DNA of 64,000 bases from Nostoc sp. HK-01 (GCA_003990705.1 AP018318.1:2049501-2113500), one strand, 5' to 3'; shown: positions 49,116 through 57,715, counted from the stretch's first letter. A program made the numbers and translations. The notes: generated by a model not told the origin, from the letters alone.

Positions 49116-50185
49116 GGCGTTGTTGCGTGAATAGGCAAAATGGTAAATTTACTTATAGCCGATGTTTTCGAGCCGCCTAACCCTGCATATGAAGACGAAA
49201 GCCCAGTACAAAGTTAAGAATTGGAACGCTTATGATGCTGCCCTCAAGCAACGAGGCAGTATAACTTTTTGGGTGAACGAAGAAATCATCGAGCAGTGGC
49301 GCAATCAGCAAAAAACCGGGAAAAAGGGGGCATCGAATCATTACAGTGATGTGGCAATCGCCACTATGGGAACAATCCAATCGGTGTTTCATTTACCAGG
49401 GCGACAAGCAGAGGGGTTTTTAGAATCGCTGTTCACGCTCATGGGAATTGAGCTAGAAGTACCAGACCATTCCACGCTGTCTCGTCGTTTGAGCAAGTTG
49501 TCTGTGGAACTACCAGTTATCCCAAAAGACAAAGCTGTTCATGTGGTAGTGGATTCAACTGGTGTAAAAGTCTATGGTGAAGGTGAGTGGAAAGTCCGCA
49601 CACATGGAGTAGGAAAACGACGGACGTGGCGGAAGTTGCATCTAGGCGTTGACTGTGAAAGCGGCGAAATTCTGGGTGCGGTGGTGACTACTAATGATAT
49701 GGCTGATTGCGAGGTACTGCCTGACATATTGGAGCAGATTGAGCAACCGATAGAACAAGTATCTGGTGATGGTGGCTATGATACAAAAGGTTGTTACGAC
49801 ACCATTTCACAACACGGGGCCAAAGCCATAATTCCACCGCGTAGCAACGCCAAAATCCAACAACACACCAACAATGAAACACACTTCCATCCCAGAGATG
49901 AAAATCTGCGACGAGTGAATCAAGTTGGGCGCAAGCAATGGAAACAAGAGAGTGGATATCATCGCCGTTCATTATCCGAGACAGCTATATTTCGACTCAA
50001 AACCATTTTTGGTGGTAAGTTACGACGACGCTTTTTTAACAATCAAGCTGTCGAGCTATTTCTACAGTGTGCCGCCCTTAACCGCATGATCCAGTTGGGC
50101 AAGCCAGACAGTTACAAAGTAGACAACTAACTTCTGTTCTAGTACCAGATTGGTGTGTCTTTTTTTTCTTTCATGCAACAAAGCC
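49116..50185 (+). mobile_element. Complete IS5-family (IS903-group) insertion sequence
   Basis: A 1,070-bp element. The left end GGCGTTGTTGCGTGAA (49116-49131) and the right end TTCATGCAACAAAGCC (50170-50185) are inverted repeats with two mismatches. They match the GGCTTTGTTGCAT end typical of IS903. It is flanked by the perfect 9-bp direct repeat TCGAGAAAG. One transposase gene on the plus strand fills most of it, opposite to the scyA direction. The element is intact, so it may still be mobile. Confidence 0.95.
49189..50130 (+). CDS. IS5-family transposase (DDE)
   Basis: A 313-residue DDE transposase. I start it at ATG 49189 (MKTKAQYKVKNWNAYD) because similarity to IS903 transposase begins there; an in-frame ATG at 49162 adds nine residues. 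The first Asp is in VVVDSTGVKVYGEGEWK, the second in VSGDGGYDTKG, and the Glu is in the signature Y-X2-R-X3-E-X6-K (YHRRSLSETAIFRLK). All catalytic residues are present, and the frame is unbroken. It catalyses cut-and-paste movement of the element through the terminal repeats. There is no accessory gene. Confidence 0.96.
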   Translation: MKTKAQYKVKNWNAYDAALKQRGSITFWVNEEIIEQWRNQQKTGKKGASNHYSDVAIATMGTIQSVFHLPGRQAEGFLESLFTLMGIELEVPDHSTLSRRLSKLSVELPVIPKDKAVHVVVDSTGVKVYGEGEWKVRTHGVGKRRTWRKLHLGVDCESGEILGAVVTTNDMADCEVLPDILEQIEQPIEQVSGDGGYDTKGCYDTISQHGAKAIIPPRSNAKIQQHTNNETHFHPRDENLRRVNQVGRKQWKQESGYHRRSLSETAIFRLKTIFGGKLRRRFFNNQAVELFLQCAALNRMIQLGKPDSYKVDN

Positions 50186-51329
50186 TCGAGAAAGTATCAG
50201 CGTGGGGGTAAGCCACACCAGGAACTTCTGGATCTATATCGACATGGACAAAGCCTTTTTTCGGAACCATTGTGGGACTCCAGAAAGAAGTCGGTTCACC
50301 TAAACGGGTTCCCAGTACGAGGGTACGTGCAGGCGGATATTTTTCCATATAGGTAATGACGGAAGCATCACCACCCAAACCTGTAACACCAACAAACTGC
50401 GGATGATCTTCGGGGAAAATGCCTTTACCACGGGGGGAACACATCACCGCAGCCCCCGTTCTTTCCGCTAAGGCGTAGATTTCATCAGCAGCATCCCGCG
50501 CTCCAAACCCAACCCAAATAGCAAAGGGTTCAGAGAATAATAATTCCGCTGATTTAGCGACTTTTTCTGTTTGAGCAGTGATGCGGTAAGCATCAACATC
50601 TAGGTGTGGCCAGGAAATGCTTTCAACTAGACTGGTTTGCACCGCTGTCGGGATACTGATGTGGGCGACAAATCCCCCTGGTTGAGCTAAACCCAGTGCC
50701 AGTTTACGAAAAATTTGTGGCAGTTGGGCAGCAGACTCAACGGTAATCGCATAGTTGAACAATGCACCTGATGTGAAAATTCCGCCACTAGGCAAGGTGT
50801 AGCTACTGGTTTCTTGAATTGCCCAGCGTCCACGTTGGGGTGCGGAGGTGCAAGCCGATAACAGAATCACCTTTGCACCTTCACCACGGGCAGCAAATAA
50901 CCCAGTGAGAGCGTTGGTAATTCCCGGCCCAGCGGTGGTAAAGACTACCGTGGGGCGATCGCTGGCAAAATAAGCTTCCACCGCAGCAAACGCCGCCCCT
51001 GCTTCATGGCGAAAGTTCAGCACTTGCATTTGGCTGTTTGATAAAGCATTCCACAAACTGGCCATTGCACCGCCAGCAATGCCGAAAGCACTACATATAC
51101 CCATGTTTACTAGCATTTGAGCGATCGCTTCCGCGACTGTCAGATGAGGGTGGCGATCGTTGGCTAACAAAGTTGGAATTACTTTTTGAGGCTCTAAATG
51201 CTCAAGCTTGTGGGCATCTTGAGGCAGAGATTCTGCATAATGTGTACCGTTTGTAGGCAGTTCTTGGTACAAATCCGTAGTAACTAGTTGAGAATTAGAA
51301 TCAGTATAATTTTGGCTCATTGCTTTCAC
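50186..51329 (-). pseudogene. scyA: scyA, 5' part (PYR and central domains), cut off by an IS element
   Basis: This is the N-terminal 381 codons of ScyA, the ThDP enzyme that couples indole-3-pyruvate with p-hydroxyphenylpyruvate in scytonemin synthesis. The PYR domain has the catalytic Glu in LNFRHEAGAAFAAVEAY, plus VFTTAGPGITNALTGLFAA. The central domain runs through SAELLFSEPFAIWVGFGARDAADEIYAL (quoted as a landmark) to GVAYPHADTFS at the insertion point. Reading on into the IS adds about 15 foreign residues to a stop at 50139. Joined with 48349-49106 the frame is continuous: 1,144 + 758 = 1,902 bases, 633 residues plus stop. The first codon at 51329 is GTG; an ATG follows at 51320 (MSQNYTDSNSQ), which I consider as likely. 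Confidence 0.93.
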
Positions 51330-52280
51330 TTAATTCCCGATACTTGCACAAGCTCTTGAGTATACACTTGACAAATTGGTGATATATAATACTCAAAAAT
51401 TTGTTGCTTATTTTACAGATATGACCGGGCTGGTTTGACAGTAGATGTTTGTGCGGCTTTTCAGCCCATTAAAAAACTCTTGAAAAAGTGAAGAAAATTA
51501 AAGCAGTACTTATGAAAACCAGAGTAAGGGAAATTAATACCTGTTTACAATGAACAATTTTTTGATGCCGTTACCAATTTTTTCGCAATCGTGATATTGG
51601 CTACATTAATTGTTTCGCTATTTACTTCAGTATATTGCCTTAAATCTTGTGTTAATCAGCAATTTGTATCAAATTAACTTTAAATAACTTAATATTAGGT
51701 TCTAAAGTACAGGCAGTTAAACGCTCAAATTCTTGAGTCAGATTCAAGTGTTTATGCAAAACTATTTGCATTATCTACAACTAAGTAACTTTACTCGACT
51801 TATCAATTAAAGTTACCCCTTATGGAAGATGACGCATGAACACTTACTCTAAGCCCAAAAAACAATGTATTCCTTTTGACGGATGATAAACTAGATTTTT
51901 CTATATTAGATTCCTGAAGGAATGAGTTAAGAAAAATTAAGAGGATTCATTAATGAGTAAAAATTAGCCTGTGGAAGCTCAACCGCCTTCCAGGCTGCAT
52001 CAGCAATTTTTGACTAAGCCAAAGCTACTGAGAGTTTTTGATACCAATAAAACCAAGTCGCACAAACTCAAGGGTGACAAAGTTAACAGCATCAAACATC
52101 TAGAAATCTCCATGACCGCAACATTAACCTAGAACAGAAACACCTGGTTGCTAAAACTCGCAGTCAGGTCTTGGTTATTCAAATCAAAAGTAAAGCATTA
52201 TAGTTTGTGCTTCTCTTTAAAAAACATAAGGAACCTTCATAAATGCACAACATTAATATTATTAGGAGTAATAAATTACA
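51330..52280. promoter_or_regulatory. Divergent control region between scyA and the sensor kinase
   Basis: About 950 bases separate the divergent scyA and kinase genes. They must contain the scyA promoter and the sites used by the AraC-type regulator encoded next door. No clear direct repeat or -10/-35 set could be picked by eye. The stretch 51953-52203 looks like a decayed small gene and is listed separately. The remainder is AT-rich. Confidence 0.5.
51953..52203 (+). pseudogene. Possible decayed small gene
   Basis: After a good AAGAGG site, an ATG at 51953 starts a frame with a TAG after four codons. It then stays open for over 50 codons (PVEAQPPSRLHQQFL, KPKLLRVFDTN, HKLKGDKVNSIKHLEIS) to a stop at 52130. 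Another frame continues directly with HDRNINLEQKHLVAKTRSQ to a stop at 52201. One nonsense change and one frameshift would explain this. No family was recognised, so this may be chance. It lies upstream of the sensor kinase gene in the same direction. Confidence 0.3.
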
Positions 52281-54218
52281 ATGGCGCTACAGTCAGAATT
52301 AGAGTTTAAGCTTGCTCACTTTCTTATTAATAATTCTGTAGATGCGGCATTCTGTTTAGGGTCAAACTGGCAATTTATTTATGTCAATGATGCAACTTGT
52401 AAAATGACTGAATATTCCCGTCAAGAGTTGCTATCAATGACTTTGCAGGATATAGATTTAGATTTTTCTCTACATAATTGGTCAGAAAAAAAGCTCCAGA
52501 ATACTGTTACCTTAAAAACTCGTTACCGAGCTAAGGGAGGGCGGATATTTTTAGTAGAAATATCGATCAGTTTTTTAGAAGAACAAGGCAGAAAATTTAG
52601 TTGTGCTTTTGTACGAGATAAAAGTCATGAAGTAATAGAATTAAGTGTGCAAAAATGGATTAATGAATTAAGAGATGCTAACGAAAACTTACAACAAAAA
52701 ATTTTTGAACTCAAGCAAAGAGAGAGGAAATTAGAAACATCTCTCTCTTTACTGAATTCCACACTCGAAGCTACTGCGATCGGCATTGTGACAATTAACT
52801 TTGAAGGAGATATCATCAGCGTTAATCAAAAGTTTTTGGATATGTGGCAAATTCCAAAATCTTTATTTCGCTCTAAGCGATGTCCTCAATGCAAAGCTTT
52901 TTTTGAAAATAAAATTAAACATCCAGAAACTTTTAATCGACTGATTTGGGAAATTTCTAGCCAATCAGATATTGAAAGCTACGATGTTATTGAATTAAAG
53001 GATGGCAAAATATTTGCTAACTATTCTCAACCTCATTGGTTAGAAGGAAAAATTACTGGTAGAGTGTGGAGTGTTTGGGATATTACTGAATCGAAACAAG
53101 CTGAAGCAGCATTACGGATAAACGAAGCTAGATTTCGGACTTTAGCAGAAATAACAGATGCAAGTACTTTTTTGATTCAAGGTACACGAATTTGTTATGT
53201 TAATCCAGCAGTAGAAATATTAACAGGCTACACCAAATCAGAGCTATTAAATGGTTTTGATATTCGCCAAATAATCAAAAGTAAAAAACACAGACAGTTA
53301 GTTAAATCAAGAGAGGTGAATAACTTTGAATACCAAGAGATAAGTATCCTCACCAAAAACGGTACAGAACGCTGGCTGGCTTGTGCAATAGCCAGACTTG
53401 ATGGAAAACTTGATTTTCAAGGTCAAGAAGTTGAAATGATTGCTGGGATTGATATTACTGATTATAAAAATGCAGAATCGGAACTTAATAAGGCTTTAGA
53501 ACAAGCAAAACAACTGAGTGATTTGAGAGCGCGTTTTCTGTCTATGGTTTGCCACCAACTCCGCAATCCATTGAATGTTGTTTCATTTTCTAATAACTTG
53601 CTCAAGCGATATGTTGATCAACAAACAGCACAAACAATTCAACCTCTACTCGAACAAATTCAACTTTCTATCGAGCAACTGAGCCAGATGTTAGATGAGA
53701 TTTTGTTCTATGCTAAAGCAGAAGCAACAAAACTAAAATTTGAACCAGAATCACTAGAATTAGTTAAATTATGCAATAATTTAGTAGCACAAATGCAGAT
53801 GAGTAATCTGTCGAATACAATAAATTTCACCTGTCAAAATAGACATCTGCAAGTTTATATGGATAAAAAAATATTAGAGGCAATTCTCAAGAATTTGCTA
53901 GATAATGCCATTAAATATTCTCCAATTGGGAGTATAATTAATTTGACACTTTCTCGTAATAGAGAAAAAATAATATTCCAAGTAATAGATCAAGGGATAG
54001 GTATCCCATTGGTAGAGCAAGAACGGGTACTAGAACCGTTTTACCGTGGTAGCAATATTGATAGTATTCCTGGTACTGGATTAGGGTTAGCAATTGTTAA
54101 AAGTTTAGTAGATTTACATGGTGGTGAAATCACTGTAGAAAGTGAAGTTGGCTTAGGTACTACCTTTAAAGTCATGCTGCCATTTAAGAGACAAAATTAT
54201 CATAGTTCAGAGTTATGA
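52281..54218 (+). CDS. Sensor histidine kinase adjacent to the scytonemin cluster (three PAS domains)
   Basis: A 645-residue cytosolic kinase with no membrane helix. PAS1 is at about residues 10-120 and a coiled coil at about 125-160. PAS2 (about 160-275) carries a Cys-X2-Cys pair (C201-P-Q-C204), and PAS3 is at about 285-400. HisKA has the H-box FLSMVCHQLRNPLN (His about 424). HATPase_c has the N box LKNLLDNAIKYSP and G boxes DQGIGI and GTGLGLAIVKSL. It is divergent from scyA and followed by the AraC-type regulator gene (66 bases), the same layout as in Nostoc punctiforme, where this pair controls the cluster. The probable inputs are UV-A or oxidative stress; the sensing chemistry is not established. 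ATG 52281 follows TAGGAGTAATAA. Confidence 0.92.
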   Translation: MALQSELEFKLAHFLINNSVDAAFCLGSNWQFIYVNDATCKMTEYSRQELLSMTLQDIDLDFSLHNWSEKKLQNTVTLKTRYRAKGGRIFLVEISISFLEEQGRKFSCAFVRDKSHEVIELSVQKWINELRDANENLQQKIFELKQRERKLETSLSLLNSTLEATAIGIVTINFEGDIISVNQKFLDMWQIPKSLFRSKRCPQCKAFFENKIKHPETFNRLIWEISSQSDIESYDVIELKDGKIFANYSQPHWLEGKITGRVWSVWDITESKQAEAALRINEARFRTLAEITDASTFLIQGTRICYVNPAVEILTGYTKSELLNGFDIRQIIKSKKHRQLVKSREVNNFEYQEISILTKNGTERWLACAIARLDGKLDFQGQEVEMIAGIDITDYKNAESELNKALEQAKQLSDLRARFLSMVCHQLRNPLNVVSFSNNLLKRYVDQQTAQTIQPLLEQIQLSIEQLSQMLDEILFYAKAEATKLKFEPESLELVKLCNNLVAQMQMSNLSNTINFTCQNRHLQVYMDKKILEAILKNLLDNAIKYSPIGSIINLTLSRNREKIIFQVIDQGIGIPLVEQERVLEPFYRGSNIDSIPGTGLGLAIVKSLVDLHGGEITVESEVGLGTTFKVMLPFKRQNYHSSEL

Positions 54219-54283
54219 GTGTTGATTCTTGCAACTCAAAATTCATAACTTGGAACTACAAAAGAACTTAGGAGTAATTAATT

Positions 54284-55165
54284 GTGTCCCTGTTAGAGAC
54301 TCAGCAAAGAAGTGACGAAATACTTACTGTCAACAATTTTACTAACAGAACAATGATGGCAAAATCATCAAAAACAATTCTCGTTATTGAAGATGATAGT
54401 GTAACCCGCACTCTTTATTTAAAGGGTCTGAAGCTAGAAGGTTTTGATGCGATAGGTGCTGAAAATGGGATGGTGGGTATTCAAAAAGCGCAAGAAAATC
54501 TACCTGATTTGGTAGTTTGCGATATTATGATGCCCTATATGGATGGTTACAGCGTTATCAGTGCGCTTAACCAAAATCCTTCAACAGCAATGATTCCTTT
54601 CATTTTTCTGTCTGGTAGTGACAGTAGGTCAGATATTCGCAAAGGTATGGAATTAGGTGCAGATGATTATATTACCAAACCTTCGACACTAGATGAATTG
54701 CTGAGAGCGATCGCAATTCGTCTTCAAAAGCAAGCCTCATTGAAAAACTTATGCAAAGATATACAAGAAACAACTTCAACATCAATAGAAGAAAATTCCC
54801 CAGACTCGTATAATCCTCAGTCAATTTTTCCTTCTGTACCACAATTAAAAGAGGTTTTTGACTTTATTGAAGCTTATTTTCGCCAAGGAATTACACTGTG
54901 TGATGTGGCTGAGGCGGTTGGTTATTCACCTGCATATTTAACTAATCGAGTAGCCAAACAAACAGGCGAAACTGTCAATAACTGGATTGTGAAACGGCGG
55001 ATGGTGGAAGCTCGTTCTCTACTACAAAATACTGATGAGACCGTTGAGCAAATTGCCAAACTATTAGGCTATCAACACGTTTGTCATTTCTCGCGTCAAT
55101 TTCGCCAACATCATAATTTACCGCCTCATGCTTGGCGGTTATGTTCTAGAAATAAAGAAATTTGA
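54284..55165 (+). CDS. Response regulator with AraC-type DNA-binding domain, scytonemin cluster activator
   Basis: A 293-residue regulator. It begins at GTG 54284 after the Shine-Dalgarno TTAGGAG. The receiver domain is at about residues 30-150 (VIEDDSVTR, phospho-Asp80 in VVCDIMMPYMDGYSVI, Lys in DYITKPSTLDELL). A linker follows, then an AraC/XylS double helix-turn-helix (about 190-288, ITLCDVAEAVGYSPAYLTNRVAK and VEQIAKLLGYQHVCHFSRQFR, shown in part as landmarks). Its homologue in Nostoc punctiforme is reported to be needed to switch on the scy genes under UV-A. With the kinase it makes a complete two-component system, still intact although scyA is broken. Confidence 0.93.
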   Translation: MSLLETQQRSDEILTVNNFTNRTMMAKSSKTILVIEDDSVTRTLYLKGLKLEGFDAIGAENGMVGIQKAQENLPDLVVCDIMMPYMDGYSVISALNQNPSTAMIPFIFLSGSDSRSDIRKGMELGADDYITKPSTLDELLRAIAIRLQKQASLKNLCKDIQETTSTSIEENSPDSYNPQSIFPSVPQLKEVFDFIEAYFRQGITLCDVAEAVGYSPAYLTNRVAKQTGETVNNWIVKRRMVEARSLLQNTDETVEQIAKLLGYQHVCHFSRQFRQHHNLPPHAWRLCSRNKEI

Positions 55166-55305
55166 TCAAGTTTATAGCATAATTTTGATAACAACTGGAG
55201 TTTGGTTTGCTTTTGTTGATTACGATAAACTCTTGTTCTGGGACAGTCAGGAATTTTTTCCAGAATTTCATACCCAGGAATAGCAGCAAAGATAAAAGTA
55301 TTCAT
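55126..55305 (-). pseudogene. Remnant of the 5' end of a large multi-sensor kinase/ATPase gene
   Basis: A 59-codon frame starts at ATG 55305 (MNTFIFAAIPGYEILEKIPD, then PRTRVYRNQ). The IPGYEILEKI ... TRVYR pattern resembles the extreme N-terminus of the very large serine/threonine kinase-histidine kinase proteins of Nostoc. The resemblance ends after about 35 residues, and the frame runs into antisense of the AraC-type regulator. It is probably a leftover of a deletion next to the cluster. The match is from memory and needs a search. Confidence 0.4.
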
Positions 55306-55394
55306 CTTAGAAACACCACAGGAGATACATTATAAGTAGTATTCCCGTAGGTGTCAGTAATCTTAAATCCGTATTGAAATAAAGCTATGTCAAA

Positions 55395-55748
55395 CTAACC
55401 AAATGTTGTGCTATTCCAGCCCCACATTGCACCTGTAGCATCAGCAAATTCAATATAAATTCGATTTTGTGGTATACCTAAAGCTTGATTAATCTGCCGA
55501 CAAAAATCTTGACTCATTGCTTCAGTTTGGTTAGGCTTCATCATCCCAATACTTTTAATTTCGATGTAACAAACAGGGTCTGTGGTTCCTCCAAAAGTCA
55601 TGGGGATATCGGCCTCAAAGGCTGTCATCACATAAGATTCGGGTTTACCTAAATGTTTGGCTAACTTTCCTGACAAACTCTTCAGCATTGTCTCAACTTC
55701 AGGTTTTGCAGGTGCAGATACAGAAGTTTGTACTTTAATTAATGGCAT
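55395..55748 (-). CDS. MIF/phenylpyruvate tautomerase family protein
   Basis: A 117-residue protein of the macrophage-migration-inhibitory-factor fold. Proline follows the start methionine (MPLIKVQTS); Pro1 is the catalytic base of this superfamily after Met removal. KPESYVMTAFEADIPMTFGG (about residues 37-56) and NRIYIEFADATGAMWGWN match the family. Such enzymes interconvert enol and keto forms of phenylpyruvate and p-hydroxyphenylpyruvate. Its place 200 bases from the scytonemin regulator is suggestive, since both scytonemin precursors are aryl-pyruvates, but no operon link exists: it faces away from the regulator gene. Many cyanobacteria carry such a gene elsewhere. Its true job is unknown. 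Confidence 0.9.
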   Translation of the reverse strand: MPLIKVQTSVSAPAKPEVETMLKSLSGKLAKHLGKPESYVMTAFEADIPMTFGGTTDPVCYIEIKSIGMMKPNQTEAMSQDFCRQINQALGIPQNRIYIEFADATGAMWGWNSTTFG

Positions 55749-55843
55749 AGTACCGAATTAGACTGTTTGATTTTATTTACATTGTTCAGTTTATCTAACC
55801 CCAGAGGCGCAGAGAACGCAAAGATGGGGAAAGTGATAAATAA

Positions 55844-56620
55844 TTAAGTCCGAAATAAATGATGATATTCAGGATTATATAAGTGCGATCGCCCATTTGC
55901 TGCTTTCAGTGCCGGACTAATTATATAAAGTGTGGTGCGAATAAGATTTTCTTGATGAGTGCATTCCGCCATTCGGGTGAGGGGAACAACCCTGATTTTT
56001 TCATCAGGCCAGCATAGACGAAAGCAAATCGCCACTGGGGTTTCATCTGGGTAATGTTCGAGTAATTTAGCTTGGGCGTTTTCGACATGACGCGCACTTA
56101 AATACAAGCACAAACTCGCTTGATGGGCGGCGAGGCTGGCTAATTCTTCTGTAGTTGGGACTTCGGTACGCCCGCTGATGCGAGTGAGGATGATAGTTTG
56201 AACTAAATCGGGGACTGTTAATTCTACCTTGAGTTTGGCTGCGGCTGCTTGAAAAGCGCTAATTCCTGGGACGACTTCAAAAGGAATTTCAGCCTCAGCC
56301 AGCATTTGCATTTGTTCGTGAACCGCACTGTAGAGACTGGGGTCGCCAGAGTGGAGACGAACCAGAGATTTTTGTTGCGATCGCACTCGTTCCACCATCA
56401 ACGCTACAATCTCTTCTAAAGTCTTATCCGCAGTCGGAATAATTTCCGCATCCGGTCGGCACAGATTTAAGATTTGTTCAGGAACTAAAGCATCAGCAAA
56501 TAAAATTACATCCGCCCTAGAGAGGAGTTTTTGCGCTTTAACAGTTAATAAATCAGGGTCTCCAGGCCCAGCACCCACAATATAAACGGTTGCTTTTACA
56601 GAATTTAGCTGAGTTTCCAT
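55844..56620 (-). CDS. cobM: Precorrin-4 C11-methyltransferase
   Basis: A 258-residue SAM-dependent methyltransferase of cobalamin synthesis. The SAM/substrate motif is VYIVGAGPGDPDLLTVKA (about residues 12-29). VRLHSGDPSLYSAV is the second signature, and FEVVPGISAFQAAAAKL the third. The region LTVPDLVQTIILTRISGRTEVP is characteristic of CobM/CbiF (loop near residue 140). Length is normal. No other cob genes adjoin it, which is common in cyanobacteria. Start ATG 56620 (METQLNSVKATVYIV). Confidence 0.95.
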   Translation of the reverse strand: METQLNSVKATVYIVGAGPGDPDLLTVKAQKLLSRADVILFADALVPEQILNLCRPDAEIIPTADKTLEEIVALMVERVRSQQKSLVRLHSGDPSLYSAVHEQMQMLAEAEIPFEVVPGISAFQAAAAKLKVELTVPDLVQTIILTRISGRTEVPTTEELASLAAHQASLCLYLSARHVENAQAKLLEHYPDETPVAICFRLCWPDEKIRVVPLTRMAECTHQENLIRTTLYIISPALKAANGRSHLYNPEYHHLFRT

Positions 56621-56734
56621 ACAAAAAACTTATATTATTTCTCCGTATTTACCCGTAACGAAAAAATTCTCCAAAAAATTTTTTGGCATTTTCTCAGTAT
56701 CCTTCCGGATTAACCCTCTAACTATAGAAGAGTG

Positions 56735-56793
56735 GAATGGTAGATGCACCCTGGTTAAGCCCTAGAATCAAATCTGGGGCATTTTTTATTTTT
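56735..56793 (+). ncRNA. Candidate small RNA with its own promoter and terminator
   Basis: In the gap between cobM and lgt a -10-like TATAGA lies at 56723-56728. A non-coding stretch follows (GGAATGGTAGATGCACCCTG, start about 56735). It ends in the stem GCCCTAGA (56759-56766) / TCTGGGGC (56773-56780) with one G-U pair, then ATTTTTTATTTTT (56781-56793). This is the usual design of a 55-60-nt sRNA, and neither neighbouring gene is on this strand. It might be a homologue of a known cyanobacterial sRNA such as NsiR4, but I could not verify that. Confidence 0.45.
56759..56793 (+). terminator. Intrinsic terminator
   Basis: An 8-bp stem GCCCTAGA/TCTGGGGC (one G-U pair) with a 6-nt loop is followed at once by ATTTTTTATTTTT. 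It is the clearest Rho-independent terminator in the window. No protein-coding gene ends before it on the plus strand, which supports the small RNA candidate upstream. Confidence 0.7.
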
Positions 56794-56863
56794 GGTCAAT
56801 CAAGAAGCCAAAAGGCAAAAAGCAAAATTCAAAATTTTTACCTTTTTACTTTTTACTTTTTAC

Positions 56864-57715
56864 TTATTCAGTTGCAACCACATCAGGTAAAGGGCGTTTA
56901 CGATAATACAACCAAGCTAAACCAGCTAAACCAGCGAGAATGCCTGTTAAACTTACGACTTGGGCTATTCTCAGCGGCCCCAGCATTAAACTATCAGTGC
57001 GTAAACCTTCAATCCAAAAGCGACCTGTGCTGTAGGCTGTTAAGTAAACCATAATTAAAGTGCCTGCTTTTAGGCGTAGCTTACCAGACACACCTCGCAA
57101 AAATAAATTTAACAGCAAGGCAAACACCATTAAGTCCCACAGTGATTCATACAAAAAGGTGGGATGGAAATATTCAAAACTTTCTAATCCAGAAGGGCGG
57201 CGTTCTGGGGGAATATATAATCTCCAAGGTAAATTAGTCGGACTACCAAAAGCTTCCGAGTTAAAGAAATTGCCCCATCGCCCGATCGCCTGTCCTAAAA
57301 TCAGGGAAGGTGCAACTAAATCTGCTAATTGCCAAAAAGAAACCCGTTTGAGTTTGGCAAAAGTTAAAGCGGCTATTGTTCCACCGATAATTGCGCCATG
57401 AATAGCAATACCACCTTCCCAAATAGCGATAATTTTTTCTGGACGCTTGACGTATTCAGCCCATTCAAACAAAACATAATATAGTCGTGCTGCGGGAATT
57501 GCCCCAATTACCAGCCAAATTGACAAATCACTCAGCAACTCTGGATTAACATTACGGCGTTTTGCCAAGTACTGAGACAGGCTGACACCCACTAACACCG
57601 CCGTAGCAATCAACAAGCCATACCAGCGGATAGTTAATGGGCCAATTTTCACCAAAATCGGGCCTGGGGAAGTAAATTGAAATGCCAACGGCAAAGAAGA
57701 GATATCCAGTACCAT
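56864..57715 (-). CDS. lgt: Prolipoprotein diacylglyceryl transferase
   Basis: A 283-residue inner-membrane enzyme that transfers diacylglycerol from phosphatidylglycerol to the lipobox cysteine of prolipoproteins. The Lgt signature [13 protein letters not shown] is at about residues 145-157. The other conserved parts are [10 protein letters not shown], with the essential His, and the ESLWDLMVF motif. The membrane topology of about seven helices is present ([16 protein letters not shown] near the start). Start ATG 57715 is followed by [19 protein letters not shown], the usual cyanobacterial N-terminus. It is monocistronic; the candidate small RNA ends about 70 bases beyond its stop, on the other strand. 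Confidence 0.96.
   Translation of the reverse strand: MVLDISSLPLAFQFTSPGPILVKIGPLTIRWYGLLIATAVLVGVSLSQYLAKRRNVNPELLSDLSIWLVIGAIPAARLYYVLFEWAEYVKRPEKIIAIWEGGIAIHGAIIGGTIAALTFAKLKRVSFWQLADLVAPSLILGQAIGRWGNFFNSEAFGSPTNLPWRLYIPPERRPSGLESFEYFHPTFLYESLWDLMVFALLLNLFLRGVSGKLRLKAGTLIMVYLTAYSTGRFWIEGLRTDSLMLGPLRIAQVVSLTGILAGLAGLAWLYYRKRPLPDVVATE

Noticed and set aside
56645-56658. Possible NtcA box GTA-N8-TAA upstream of the small RNA candidate
   Set aside because: It differs from the GTA-N8-TAC consensus and lies about 65 bases from the -10 box, too far for the usual NtcA-activated promoter.
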